Positions 10,691-22,639 of a DNA stretch of 64,000 nucleotides are shown piece by piece. The DNA is from Aquarana catesbeiana. Lineage: Eukaryota; Chordata; Amphibia; Anura; Ranidae. Position 1 is the stretch's first letter. Every line of letters begins with the position of its first letter. Under the pieces are notes generated by a model. That model did not search any database, had not been told where the DNA came from, and was given only the letters and a program-made list of their open reading frames with translations. Made by a program: the position numbers and the translations under genes. Location of the stretch: contig NC_133327.1 in assembly GCF_042186555.1 (NCBI RefSeq), positions 328,526,300 to 328,590,299 on the forward strand, in the 5' to 3' direction.

Positions 10691-11780
10691 ACCCCAGTTT
10701 TTGCTTTTGTTATATGCCTTAATGAGTTACCTGGACCGCACCTCTATAGGTGAGTCAGCAAACATTTGGGATGCTGCATTTGCTCATATGCTGAGCTTTA
10801 CAGTGTTCAGACTCAGTTTGTATTTTGTTGGTCCTTACATCTTTAAAGACCCCTGGCCGGCCCTTCTACTTTTCCAACATCCGGACATCACTAAAAATCA
10901 GTTTAAACTGGCCCGGTATGTCCTGCTGGCCTCTAAGCTAATGATCGCCATAGTGTGGAAAAAGCAATTCACCCATTACTCTGAAGTTAAAACCTATCTT
11001 GATGGTTTCCTTGTCAATGCATAATTAACTAGCATTCTTACCAATAGCCACGATAAGTTCCTCAAAATCTGTAACCCGTGGCTCACATACAGTATTATCA
11101 CCCAACGCTGTCCACTCAGAGCTTAAACACCTTGTGAGGAGCCTGGGTTATGGTTGGACACCTTCTGCGCCACCCCCCCCTCCCTTTTTCTCCTTCCACC
11201 TCCTTTCTTTCCTCTCTTTTCTTCCACTTCTCTCTTCCAACCTATTCCTCAGAATGTGTGTAGATGCCACGTTAGCCGTTATTATTGGCTTCCTGCTTCA
11301 ACCATACTGTTGCTACTGTCTCATATCTTTACTTACTAACTGTGCAAGATAATGGCACAACATTGTGTATATTGACCTCAGTTCGGTTTATTGTCTGTTA
11401 ACTTTTTATATGTTTGACTTGTGGACATCTATCCCTGTGTGAAAAAGAGGGGATAGGTATGGTGCTGCTCTTATCAACAGGTGACCTACAACCTCTAAAT
11501 ACTTGAGGGGTGTGTGTCACTGGTGCATTTAATGCAAACAGTGACAATAAAAGTGCAGAAAATAAATATTTGTATATTCACAAAAATCCCCTCTTTCTCA
11601 CATTTCTTCTAGATTTACCTTAGGGTGGATTTGTTGATAGAGGCTGCAGGTCCTCATTTTTCATTTTCACCATAATCGCGGGGGGTCTAACCTTTTTACT
11701 ATTTTATCTATCCCTGTGTACTATTTGTTATTATCTCCATGATAAAATCAATAAACACATTGAAAATAAAACCCTAGGAT
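10691..11780 (+). mobile_element. Old L1-like LINE 3' end
   Basis: A short frame at 10701-11024 ends with a segment (QFKLARYVLLASKLMIAIVWKK) that resembles the extreme C terminus of L1-clade ORF2, where an A-K-x-x-I-A-x-x-W pattern is common. It is followed by a pyrimidine-rich 3' UTR (11160-11250) and an A-rich end containing ATCAATAAACACATTG and AAAATAAAACC near 11745-11772. It lacks the RT domain, as expected for a 5'-truncated copy. Confidence 0.5.
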
Positions 11781-12250
11781 TTTCCTATTTCTCTTCTCTA
11801 AATAGTATCATACTGCAATGCACAAAAGCACTGAATGAATAAGATGATTAAGCCAAATCAAACAGAAATATGCTAACATCTGGGTAGCCAGAAATAAAAC
11901 AGACTAATTTCCTCTCTCTTGCACAGGAGCTGCCAGGCACAGACTGGCAGCTCCTGTGCACCGGAGCGCTGAGAGCAAAAGAAGGTTGGGCAGCATGCAT
12001 GTCAGATGAAACAGTGGAAAAAAATCTTCAATGGGCCACCTTACATCAACAAGGGCCTTCTACATATTTTTGAATAAGATTAGAGCGCTTCTGTAATTAT
12101 CACTGAAATAAATGTAACTATCAGTGTAATAAATGTAACTGTTTTAACCGGAAGAAATGAGTCATAAACATTTCCTAGGTATGAAGGTATTACTTTCATT
12201 CAGGGCTTTTCTTCTCAGAAAATACTTGCTGGAACTCCCCCCGTCTGAGC
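11781..12250. other. Unassigned spacer
   Basis: Contains a short inverted repeat GAGCTGCCAG...CTGGCAGCTC around 11927-11955. No gene seen. Confidence 0.4.
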
Positions 12251-12720
12251 GGGGTGGCCCGGCCATTAAGGGTGCATGGGCACCACCCCCTATCCATGCA
12301 TCTGGTTCCTATGCAGGACACCGGATGTATGAATTCCAACGGGGGGGGGGGGTTGAAGCACCTAATTAGAACCAGGGGCTCTAATAGGCTTCAAAATAGG
12401 GTGGGCTCCGGGCGCAGAGAATGCGAACAAGCCCACCCAGGTGTGTTACAATAAGCAAATTAATATTCACTATTTGTAACACGGAACTTCCTCCAGGCCA
12501 ATCAGGAAGCGGGGTGGCCCGGCCATTAAGGGTGCACGGGCGCCACCCCCTATCCATGCGTCTGGTCCCTATGCAGTACACCGGACGCATGAATTCCAAT
12601 AGGAGGGGGTTGAAGCACCTAATTAGAGCCAGGGGCTGTAATAGGCTTCAAAATAGGGTGGGCTCGGGGCACAGAGATTTGTAACACGAAACCTCCTCCA
12701 GGCCAATCAGGAAGCGGGTC
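12251..12720. repeat. Tandem duplication of a frog dispersed repeat
   Basis: A unit beginning GGGGTGGCCCGGCCATTAAG occurs at 12251 and again at 12511, 260 bases apart. The second unit repeats the order of the first, including CACCCCCTATCCATGC, TTGAAGCACCTAATTAGA and CTCCAGGCCAATCAGGAAGC. It lacks about 55 bases present in the first (about 12420-12475). The two units differ by scattered substitutions, so the duplication is not recent. Confidence 0.75.
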
Positions 12721-12960
12721 TTAATACCCGTCACACGATTGGCTGAAAGTACAAGCGATCCTATTGGATGCCTAGGAGGAGGGGAGGAGCTGGATGGTGG
12801 AAGCCCCCGTGATGGAGAAGAGGAAGCAAGAACCACTGCCAGATGCCCACCACCTAGATGGGGTAAGTGCGGGACCGACTGACAGACAGCGGGCCACCCG
12901 GGGGGGGGGGTCTCTTGGTTCCACCCCACCCAATTAATTTGTAAAACAATAGATCTCCCA
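12600..12960. repeat. Dispersed repeat shared with 29690-30065
   Basis: TGAAGCACCTAATTAGAGCC, then AATAGGGTGGGCTC, GGCCAATCAG, an A/G-rich block with GGAGGAGG, and AGATGGGGTAAGTGC occur in the same order as near 29694-30010. The class is unknown; no terminal inverted repeat was found. Confidence 0.55.
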
Positions 12961-13134
12961 AGCAATAACAGAGCCTCCTGCAACAATAGATTCACCCCCC
13001 CAGCAACAATAGATCCCCCAATAGCCAGCTACAATAGACCCTCCAGCACACTCCACCATCCCTTGCCACTACATGCATTTACTGCTGGAAGTTGCGGGAA
13101 TTGTGTTCCTCAATGTTGCTGCTGAAAAAAAGAG

Positions 13135-13611
13135 AAGGGTTAGTTCACCTTTGGTAAAAATAAAAAAAGTAAATGTACATGGATTTTAAAAAATGTACAT
13201 TTATTATTTTTTACACAGGAGCCTGCAAAGCGTTGCACCCGCAGTCAGTGGATTGAAGGTGCAATGTCATGTTCCTTCAGACACTGCCTACAGCTCTCTG
13301 CTTGTACCTTTCTATGGGCAGACAGCTACTGACCTGTAGAAAATTTCATTGACTATGAGGGTGCTGATCAGCATGCTCATAGTTCATCGAGAACTGCAAG
13401 TCAATCTGCTGCAGTGGGAAACGGACTTGTAGATTATTCATTCATTCACAAATTGCTTGGAATTAATGACTCGCTGGGCAGGCAGAGCCCTGCACAGCCT
13501 CATCGATTTCAAGTGTGACAGAACCTCCGCCCACTGTCACGGGGGTGAGTGAGGGGGCTGATAAATAACATGTTACTTGTTGGTAAATGTGAACCTATCC
13601 TTTAAACTGGC
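13135..13611. mobile_element. TTAA-type non-autonomous element (sibling of 23990-25601)
   Basis: The left end region reads GGTTAGTTCACCTTTGG and the right end GTGAACCTATCC followed by TTTAAA. The interior shares blocks with 23990-25601: a poly-A or T stretch with ATGTACATT or ATGTGCATT, TTGCACCCGC, the cys-free GACTATAA or GACTATGA block, and a CCGCTGTCAC/CACTGTCACG block near the right end. It is uninterrupted, so it serves as the empty reference for the nested copy. Confidence 0.55.
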
Positions 13612-13672
13612 TAAGGGATGCAAAGTGAAAGGGTGGCGCTAAAAACACCACTTTGACATAGATGGCTTAGAA

Positions 13673-13793
13673 CAGGGATATGCAATTAGCAAGACTCTGA
13701 CAGCCACAAGCATTATACCCACAGGCAGAGGTATGATGGGACTTTTTTAGGTAGTTTTGCAACAGCTGGAAGTTCGCTAATTGCATATCTCTA
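13673..13793. mobile_element. hAT MITE, CAGGGATATGCAATTAGC ends
   Basis: Left end CAGGGATATGCAATTAGC, right end GCTAATTGCATATCTCTA. The flanking 8-mers are GCTTAGAA (13665-13672) and GCTTAGAG (13794-13801), a near-perfect hAT duplication. The copy is short because the middle is deleted. Confidence 0.8.
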
Positions 13794-13801
13794 GCTTAGA
13801 G

Positions 13802-14220
13802 CCTTTACCATCTTGGGCTTCAACTTTGAGCTTTGGATTTTCTATTTTACTCTACTGTAACAAAAAAATGTAAAGAATGCAGATAATACAAGTATATTAA
13901 AGCTGAACTTCAGCCTTACCTTCAGTCTTGCACAGCTCTACAAGCTTCCCTACTATACTGATTGGCTTACTCTGATTTTACTGCACACTGAGCTTCTCAC
14001 AAGGGGCATGGAACTGAAGAATCAAAAACAGGTTATGGCCTAAAGGTTTTAAAAGCAATCAGCACAAGAGACTTAAAGTCAATGCAATGTGTCTGCTGTG
14101 TTAGTGCCTGCAGAATTTGTTGAACTCTTCTGTCCTCCACCCCTACCCCACTGTCGTAATCTTCTGGTGCTGTAGGGGTTAATACAAGCTGAAGGACCTG
14201 TCATATGCACACATTAGGAG
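13802..14220. other. Unassigned spacer
   Basis: No gene or repeat end recognised. Confidence 0.4.
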
Positions 14221-14724
14221 TTAGACATGTGCAATTTATTTCGTTACGAATTAGTTTAACGAATTTTCGACAAATCCGTTAATACGGAAATATTCAAATT
14301 AAGGAAAACCCGCTTAACTAATTTTTCCGAATATTCGTAAATTCGAATACTTGAAAATTCTTAAATTTGGATATTCGAAATTTCAAAATCCGAAAATCTG
14401 AAAATCCGAAATTTCGGAAATTAGAAAATTTGAACATCCCAAAAAAAGAAAGAAGATTCAAAAGAACGAAAATCCGAAAATTCGAAAGCTCAAAAATTTG
14501 AAAAACAGAAATAATAACTAACTAATAATAACTTAACTATTACTAACTATGAAATTATAGGTATTGGAATTTCCTTTCAAATTTGGTTGTTGAGAATGTA
14601 AGGAATATGAATTTATCCGAAGTTACGAATTATCCGAAATAACGAATACCGTATCTAAACGAATGGAACGTAGCAAATTAATAATAACAATAAGAAGAAG
14701 AAGAAGAAGAAGAAGAATGAAAAC

Positions 14725-14759
<35 letters not shown>

Positions 14760-15131
14760 AATTCATTCCATTTGTCTAGATGCGGCATTCATTACTTCGG
14801 ATAATTTGTAACTTTGGATAAATGCGTATTCGTTACCTTGACTAACAGCCAAATTTGTAAGGAAATTCCAATACCTAGAATTTAATAGTTAGTTATTATT
14901 AGTTAGTTCGTTATTTTTTCAGATTTTCGTTCTTTCAAATTTTTGGACCTTCTTTCTTATTTTTGAATTTTCGAATTTACGAATTTTCGAATTTACGAAT
15001 TTTCGGATTTTCGAATTTACAAATTTTCGAATTTACGAATTTCGATCATAACGAATGACCTGAAAAACAAAAAAGAAACAAAAAGCGAATTAAAACGAAA
15101 ACTAACAAATGTTTCAGCAGTGCACGTCTAT
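14221..15131. mobile_element. CGAAT-rich long palindromic element
   Basis: A 0.9 kb inverted structure whose arms are dominated by CGAAT/ATTCG words. Outer ends TTAGACATGTGCA and TGCACGTCTA are complementary. Matching inner blocks include TATCCGAAATAACGAAT on the left and ATTACTTCGGATAATT on the right. The centre holds an AAG-repeat (about 14692-14716) beside an ATT-repeat (about 14727-14758). A snap-back MITE is likely; the superfamily is uncertain. Confidence 0.65.
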
Positions 15132-15241
15132 TAGAAGTGTCAACTACGCCTGCCCTTTCCGATCACTTCTCCATTCATAGAAGCTGTACTACAGCTTCTA
15201 TGAATCAAATGTGGTGTTTGAATGAAGGACAGGTACATTAA

Positions 15242-16079
15242 CCTCCCTGGCGGTATTCCCGAGTGTGGCTTGGGTTGGATTTTCAGTACCAAAAGCGGTA
15301 ACCCCGAGCCAGACTTGGGATCGCATCGCAGAATCCAGGTACAGCTTACTTACCTTGTCCCCAGGATCCTTCAATGTCTCCCCGCTGTGTGTGCGAGCCG
15401 TCCTCCACTCGATCTATCACAGCGCCGGGCCCCATTTCCTGCGAGCGTTGCGATGCACGGGGACGGAGAACGGCGCCAAATTCAAAAAGTGAAACACACA
15501 CAATACATACAGTACACTGTAATCTTACAGATTACATTACTGTATCAAATTATTTCACATCCCTTTTGTCCCTAGTGGTTTCTCCAGTGCCCTGCATGCA
15601 GTTTTATATGATATATACTGTTCTTTCTGCCTGGAAACTGGAGATTGTCCATAGCAACTAAAAAGTGTCCCTTTACATCAAAAGTGGTTTTAGACCAGCT
15701 AGAAAACAGCGATAGTAAATTAGAATCACTTGCAGAATTGAGTGATAGTCAAAGATATCCATCATCAAACACTGAAAGTAATGACAGCGACAATTCTGCA
15801 ACTGAGCAAATTTCAGTGTTTTTGATTAAATTACATTATTGAATCATTATTATTATATTATTATTTGTTATAATTATAGTTATTTATTATATTATAATTT
15901 ATGATTTCGTGTTTCAAACTTTATCATACCCGGGATATCTACTAGACTCTTGTTTGGACAGATTTAAGTGTGTTATTCCTAAGAATTACAGGCCTACAAT
16001 ATAAAATGCCAAATTTCCATGCAAAACATTGTACCGTTTTGAGCATCAAAAATCTGAAATAATCATAGCGCCAGGGAGG
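15242..16079 (+). mobile_element. piggyBac-type non-autonomous element with intact TTAA duplications
   Basis: Inverted ends CCTCCCTGGCGGTA (left) and TAGCGCCAGGGAGG (right) are each flanked by TTAA (15238-15241 and 16080-16083). Near 15695-15815 a plus-strand frame encodes an acidic serine-rich stretch (NSDSKLESLAELSDS, NTESNDSDNSATEQ) like the acidic N-terminal region of piggyBac transposases, but the catalytic domain is absent. I read it as an internal deletion derivative. Confidence 0.82.
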
Positions 16080-16295
16080 TTAATGAAAGGTTTGCCTTCA
16101 CCATTCATAGATTGTTTTTCATTCATAGAAGCTATAATACAGACAGGAAGAGCATAAAGGATGGTCATAGTTGGCATTCTTGATCAACGCATATGACAGA
16201 TTCTTCAGCTCTATTGACCCTTGCGGAGTTAGAGGGGAAGTCAAAGGATGGAAGATTTCAATTAAGTCTGCAGCCATCAGCACAAGGGACATATT

Positions 16296-16556
16296 GGGGT
16301 TGATTTACTAAAGGCAAATAGACTGTGCACTTTGCAATGTACAGTTGCACTCTGCAAGTGCAGTTGCTCCAGAGCTTAGTAAATAAGGGGAAGCTCTGCT
16401 GACTTCCATCATCCAATCATGTGCATGCAAAAATGCTATTTTTTTAATTTTCTTTGCAAAGTGAACCTTTACCTCATTTACTAAGCTCTGGAGCAACTGC
16501 ACTTGCAGAGTGCAACTGCACATTGCAAAGTGCACAGTCTATTTGCCTTTAGTAGT
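16296..16556. mobile_element. Palindromic MITE, TTTACTAAAGGCAAATAG ends
   Basis: Left arm GATTTACTAAAGGCAAATAG and right arm CTATTTGCCTTTAGTA are complementary. Pairing continues inward through GTGCACTTTGCAATGT and AGCTCTGGAGCAACTGCAC on the two arms, so most of the element can fold. The outermost right bases have diverged. It ends about 40 bases before the DIRS-type element. Confidence 0.75.
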
Positions 16557-16597
16557 GTTGACTGTAAGTCCCCTGTGCTGATTTCTTAAAAACCCTT

Positions 16598-19500
16598 TTC
16601 CTGATGCCAACATGGCAGCATACTAGTGATAGAGTTCCGCCTCTTGACCACTCCCTCAGGACCAGTGAATAGCATAAATGAAGGCATGGTTAGCCGTCAC
16701 CCCATTCTTTTTTTCCTCATACCTCCACGCACCAGTGATGAAGTAAGGAATTTTATGTCCCCCACCCTGCCGCTGAGCAGTAACCGGCTGGGTTCAAGCC
16801 TCTCCCAGTGCATAGTCTCAGTGCTTGGGCTGCTAACATCGTGCTAATAAGCCTGAGAGACCCTTATCTGTGTGGTCTTGATGGGTCCCTGCAGTGTTTC
16901 CTCTTTAGGAACAAAATCTGCCATGCAGCATGACTTGGTTCCAGGAACTTCGGGGGGGCCAGCCTGTCATTTCCTTTTCTAGGGGCTTCCTTGTCCGTTA
17001 GGCTATGTCTTTACCTGTTTTATTCAGTTCCTGCTCTTCTCCTTTCCCATTTGGCTTTTAGTAGGTTCAGGGTGAGCGAGGAGCGGGTCGCACCGTGCAG
17101 TAGGTGTCAGGGTCTCCCTATAGGCGTGGGGCGGCTGCCCAGCGCCGCAAGTCTTATCATTACTAAAGAAGGTAGTACGTACGAGATTCCTTATCTGAGT
17201 TTGCCTCAGCCCAGCCACCCGCCCAAAGGGTCCCATTGGAAGATCAGCCAGGGACTTCAGCAAGCAGTATGACCATGCCCAGTGTAAAAAAAAATAAATG
17301 GCGCTCCCACTCAGGAGAAAAGCTTCAAGGAAGACGTCTCTGATCCTCTTCCCCAGAGCCAGTGCCCCAGCATGAGTCCTGCAGGGCCCGTGGAGCAGTA
17401 TCTATACCCAGGAGGCTGCCTGGAGGAGTATACAGCTAACAGGTAATGCCAATTGTCTTTATTATTGATAAGAGTGGCACAAGATTCTGTTTTGAACTCC
17501 CTTTAATTACCTGAAGCAACTTGTATTACACTTGTATTGGAAACTGTTGGAGACTGTTGCCATAAGAGACGGCGCTCTTATCCGTGCAGATGTAGCATCT
17601 TGCTGGATGCTTTTCCCTGCGTGGCTGTCCTGTAGAAGTCCAGGAGTTTACCGGGTTAGCATTACACAGACATATTTGGGTGCCCCAAGGAGAGTGGTAA
17701 TGTAGCGCTCAGAGCACGCTAGTGGGTGTGGCCAAATTGCCCTTGCTGACATCATCACCCTTCAGTGAGGCCAAACAGCCACCTACGAGGGCAACAGATT
17801 TGTGTATGACTATCTCAGTCACCTGGGGAACCACAGCCTGGTCCAGGTAATATGTCCGGGTCTCAGTCCAAGGACCACGACTATGGAACAGGATGGATCT
17901 AGTGCCTTGAAGCGATTCAGTTCGCATTTGCAGCGCTATACAAATCATTCATTCATTCATTTAGGGGGACTGAAACCCTGACACATGATTCAAAACCCGA
18001 ACTGTCCGGCTGAATCCTGGACAAGTGGTACACCCTAGGTGTCTGGCACCCATGAATCTACTTTGCACTGCACCTACTATGCCTTACGACCCACTCTATG
18101 TGGAGGGAGGTCGACAACTCATGGCTCTTGAGGTTCTCATTGGACTGAAGGAGTCCTGGGTCCTTGCTACATATATTATAGATGCAGCAGTCTGCTACTC
18201 AAAAATAGGGAGGCTGACCAGGAAGTCCCCTCTAGTTGCTTGTATAACCACTGGAGGAGCACCCTAGCACTTTGGCAGCTAGGGAGGCCACATGGTTGAG
18301 ACCCTGGACTGCGTATTGCTTCCTAGAAACAAAAGTGGGGAAGATTGGAAGGGGTTCGAGAAAAATGCCAATATAAACAGGCTGTCGAAACTTTGTACCC
18401 TGAACTAGCTAATGGTCAACCTGCTCCTACATACTGTAGGATCTGCAAGTGCCGGCAGACCAGCAATATCCAGTCCATGTACTGGGTGAGTCTAATGGGA
18501 ATGGTTTAATAATTTATCAACCAGCTGCTGCACCCGCAGGACTCTGAGGACAGTGGCAGGGTCTGCATCCCTTTAGACATTATCTCCTATTGGGAGTATC
18601 TTGCAAAAAATATATATATATATTTGTAGCAGTGGATGTCAAAAATCTGACTTGTATTTTAGTGCAGACTTCTGGGAAAATCAGTGAGCCAGTCACACAA
18701 GTGCATACCCAGACTCTTAAGGTAAGGCCTAGAAGGCACGCTTCATGGGTTTCTGGACAGCATGCTGTACAGAGCCTTGGATGAAGGTATCAGACACTCA
18801 TGGTCACTCAAGGTCACTTCGGGAGATTCCTCACTGCTCCTCCTCCAGACCATTTCTCTCCCACAGAGCTGCCAAGTCCACCACAACAGAGGGTGGGCTG
18901 CTACAATGCTTACAGACACCTCAGACTCAAAAGGGATTGCAGGTTTTCTACCGAATCCTGTTTAGCAGGGGATGTTGGTTAGTGTCCAGTTGCAGATCGG
19001 AAGAGGTCAAACCCTTTTGGAACCTCTTTGAGATCTTTAAGAGTCCATTAAACAGTATAACCACATGGCTGGAGGCTGTTGCTGGATTGTCAGGATGCCT
19101 ATTCTATCCTTACACTTTAGAGGGAAAGCAAAGCCAACCTTTTTCCATCCCAATGGTTGGTGTACCCGGGGGTGCTCTGCTATTTCCTCTGTTTTATTTC
19201 CATCAGAGGAAGTGGTGACAGGAACAGAATTCTGAGGACGAATATTTTCGCTTGTTTGGTGGCTTCTCAGTGCCTCAGTCATCTGGGCACAACGTCATTA
19301 TGCATATAGATGATTCCTGGGGTGCATGGGCACCTGCACAAATTTCAACTAGAATTCCTAGTGCAAGGGAGGAAACAGGATAGAACACAGTTAATAGGTA
19401 TTACTCAGTATGAGTAGCGGTCTGCGGTGATGGAAAGACCTTAAGGAAGTCTTGGTCCGTTAGGACCGTCAGACTGGAGAATGGCTACGAATCATGTCTG

Positions 19501-21462
19501 CAAGACAGCAGGGAACATGCACTGCAAAGGACTTTCGGTCAAGGCAAGCAGAGATTCCCAGCCAAGGAGGATAACCTTGAACGCGCTGGGGGTTTAAACA
19601 GCCCTTTTAGTACTTTGGCCTTACTACACATAGTCAAGGAGGACCAATCTCCTTGCAGTTTAGCAACAGGGCAGCAGTCACTTATATTCAGCTCCAGGAT
19701 GAAACTCGCAGCAATATGCTATTGAGAGAGGTGAAACCCTTAACGACTGGGGCGGAAGATCACCAGCAAAATTTCAGAAGCAGTTTACCTCCCAGCGGTT
19801 TCTTTTGAATAAGTACAAGCTTCCCAGAGCAGTGGGTCTACGACGCAGGTCTTCTCTGAGCTGGTCCACAGGTGGGGCCTACCACAGACAGACCTCCTCG
19901 TTTCCCACAGTAATCACAAATTTTGGTCTGATTTTGTCTGTACCCCAAGGCGCAAGGGGCAAATGCTATGGTCTCTCTCTGGGACTACAATCTAACTTAT
20001 ATATTTTTCCCCAACATTTCCCGTAAATGAGATTCCCCTTGAGGCTGTCAAGGGAGAACATAGTTGTCATAGCCAGTCCTCCATATTGACCAGGAGGCCC
20101 TCGGTTTTCCCTGGCCATTCATTTCAGGATACAGAAGACATTTCGCCTCTATAACATACGCAGACTGGGGCTGCAAGCAGGGACACTATAGGGGGAGGAT
20201 GGGCAACTCTGGTTGCTCCAGTTTCACTCCAGAGTGATCTCTCCTTTGTTGTGTGCGAGAAGACATTCTAGTTACAACATCTAGGTCTAATTCTGGAACA
20301 CGTTTTCTTGGTAGGGCAAGACATTGATCCTACTGCCCTGCCAGTGTTAGCTGTTCTATACTTCCTCCAGGCCTTAGCCTATCCTCACATAGCTTACTAG
20401 TGTAGGCTATATTGGCAATAACACATTTGAATGGGCCAAGAATCCTCAAGTTTGCACAACTTTTGAGGACAGTCATAAAGAGTCGGTCACCAAGGAAGAA
20501 AGATCTATTGCAGTTGCTGGATCTTATATCAGTTTAACCATTTGTTCCAACAGAGCAGTGTTCGGTTCAGGCCATCACTTACAAGGCAGTATCAATTGCA
20601 AGAACTTTAAGCAGAAGGTTATCGGAGATTCAAGCTCTTGGAGCTTCAAAGTAAAGAAATATATTCCTTTCTTTCCAGAAAAAGTAGAGTTGGATCTTGT
20701 AGATTATCCTGCATCGAACGTAGCAACAGACTGCTATTTAACAGACAGCTGGACATTGCCTAACTTTCCAGAACATCACACAGGAAAGTCACACGTACTG
20801 TTCATTTTCAGAACTTTAAAGGAGTATCTCTCCACAATTGTCCCTTTCAGGTCATCTAAATAAACCTTTTGTCATTCCAGCTGGTAATCATCAAGGAAAA
20901 GAGGTTACTGCCTGGATTCTAGCAGGCTTGGGTTGTGTATATAAGACTATAGGTCGCGAGCCTCCGTCAGTGGCGGTGGAGCACTCTACCAGAGCGGTTA
21001 AAGCCTTATAGGCATCACATTCAAGAGAATCTATGGTGCCCATCTGTACAGGGGTACCATGGTTGCTCCAACATTCCTACTCAAACTTGACTTAATAGAT
21101 GCGGGGGCCTTGTCATCAGGGGACTTTGTAGGAAGGACTTTTCAGTCCTCTGTCTCATCCTAATTATAAGATTGGTTTGACAAATAGATCCCACCCTATC
21201 AGCTAGTTATTTATCACTAGTATGCTGCCATGTTGACGTCAGGAAAACGGAAAATTGTATGAAATACTTACCGTAATTTTCCTTTCCTGACGCCAAACCA
21301 TGGCAGCATATGAGCCCACCCATGTGCATTCTGGTATGTGGCTTGTTACAAAGAATGGGGTGACGGCTAACCATGCCTTCATTTATGCTATTCACTGGTC
21401 CTGAGGGAGTGGTCAAGAGACGGAGCTCTATCACTAGTATGCTGCCATGGTTTGGCGTCAGG
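16598..21462 (+). mobile_element. DIRS-type tyrosine-recombinase retrotransposon, decayed
   Basis: Inverted terminal repeats of about 110 bases bound the element. GGCAGCATACTAGTGATAGA at 16614 is the complement of sequence near 21447, and the match continues through CTCCCTCAGGACCAGTGAAT and GGCATGGTTAGCCGTCACC. An extra copy of the terminal motif sits in an internal complementary region (21215-21315). Eroded coding traces run in the plus direction: LDCQDAYSIL at about 19083 (RT aspartate block), HIDDSW near 19300 (RT YxDD-like), VLAVLYFLQA near 20350 (recombinase N-terminal domain) and PPSVAVEHSTRAVKA at 20961-21005 (recombinase HxxR block). Stops and frameshifts are frequent, so it is dead. 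Inverted repeats plus a tyrosine recombinase are specific to the DIRS order. Confidence 0.8.
17700..17962 (+). repeat. Possible SINE with CATT-repeat tail inside the DIRS element
   Basis: The segment ends CAGCGCTATACAAATCATT followed by CATT repeats, a tail typical of L2/CR1-type retroposons. The head is not identified with confidence. Confidence 0.35.
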
Positions 21463-22387
21463 AAAGGAAAATTACGGTAAGTATTTGATACAATTTTCCG
21501 TTTTTTGGGCTAAATTTAGGCTTTAACGACCTGAACAGTAAAATATATGAAACTGGAGTGATAGCAATTCCCCTGTGAAACACCATCAGTACTGCCCTAT
21601 CCCTCTGACCTTCACAGGCACAAATGAGCAAATCTGCCAGCAGCCCAGGCTAATACAGCAATTTACAGCTTCACTGCGGCCGATCAGGTGTCACATATGC
21701 ATACTTACATTGGACCAAGCTATGGAAACTATAGCATACCTGGAGTTTAGCTTTCATTTGGACAGCAATTCACCTCTCCCATGATACTGAAATTGCTTTG
21801 CCTCTATATGGACCATATATTTAGCGTTTACTTTTGAATCTATTGTCGTGCACACCCTCTCATTATGAAAAACATATTTAAACCAGAGTAGGATATAAAC
21901 CCTCATCTTTGATAGTTAATACACATATGTTATCTTGTTATTAACCCACCATTTTAGCATTTGCTGTGCCCCCCCCCCCTTTTCCCCAAACTCTTACCTT
22001 GGCCTTTGGGTCTTGGCAGAACCCTGTGGCACATCTGTGCATACACAGGTAGGGATTTCCATGCCCATCCTGTCTTTGTGCTTGCATAGAATGTGCCACC
22101 CTTCAGCAGATCAGTGCTTGCGCAGAATCTCAGGACCATGAACATCATTCTCGTCTAGGTGAGGGGGGGGGGGGGGGGGCAGGGAAAGAACCTTTTAATT
22201 TAAGGTGAAGGTCCGCTTTAAAAAGCATTTCAAAACAACCCCCCATTCACCTTCGTAGCTATAGGAATTATGGAGAAATGAATATTCAAAATTACCAGAA
22301 GAAGAACTAAAATTATAACTCCTTTCCATGGAGAGCATAATCGTGGCATCCTGACAGCCTTCTGATGTAAAAAAAAACAGCACATGC
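21463..22387. other. Unassigned, with C- and G-homopolymers
   Basis: The stretch between CCCCCCCCCCCC (21970) and the G-run (22164-22180) looks like a dispersed frog repeat with GC-rich interior, but no element borders were found. Confidence 0.4.
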
Positions 22388-22395
22388 TTGTAAAC

Positions 22396-22580
22396 CAGTG
22401 TTTCTCAATTCCAGTCCTCAAGGCACACCAACAGGTCATGTTTTCAGGGCTTCCATTATTTTGCACAGGTGATTTAATCAGTTTCACTGCCTTAGTAATT
22501 ACCACAGCTGTTTTATTTCAGGGAAATCCTGAAAACATGACCTGTTGGTGCGCCTTGAGGACTGGAATTGAGAAACACTG
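22396..22580. mobile_element. hAT MITE, CAGTGTTTCTCAA ends
   Basis: Perfect inverted ends: CAGTGTTTCTCAATTCCAGT and its complement. Both flanks carry the identical 8-mer TTGTAAAC (22388-22395 and 22581-22588). The arms pair for more than 50 bases. Typical snap-back hAT MITE, apparently recent. Confidence 0.92.
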
Positions 22581-22639
22581 TTGTAAACTATTTGAAACCG
22601 ATTGAAACTTTATGGGTATTTATTGTAATCTTTGATTAC

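Noticed and set aside
10701..11024. A membrane protein gene, from the hydrophobic frame
   Set aside because: The C-terminal part fits the end of an L1-type ORF2 and is followed by a LINE-like 3' end. No start or splice context supports a host gene.
18745..19218. A 157-codon plus-strand frame as a novel gene
   Set aside because: It lies inside the DIRS-type element, crosses the degraded RT region in the wrong frame and has no domain.
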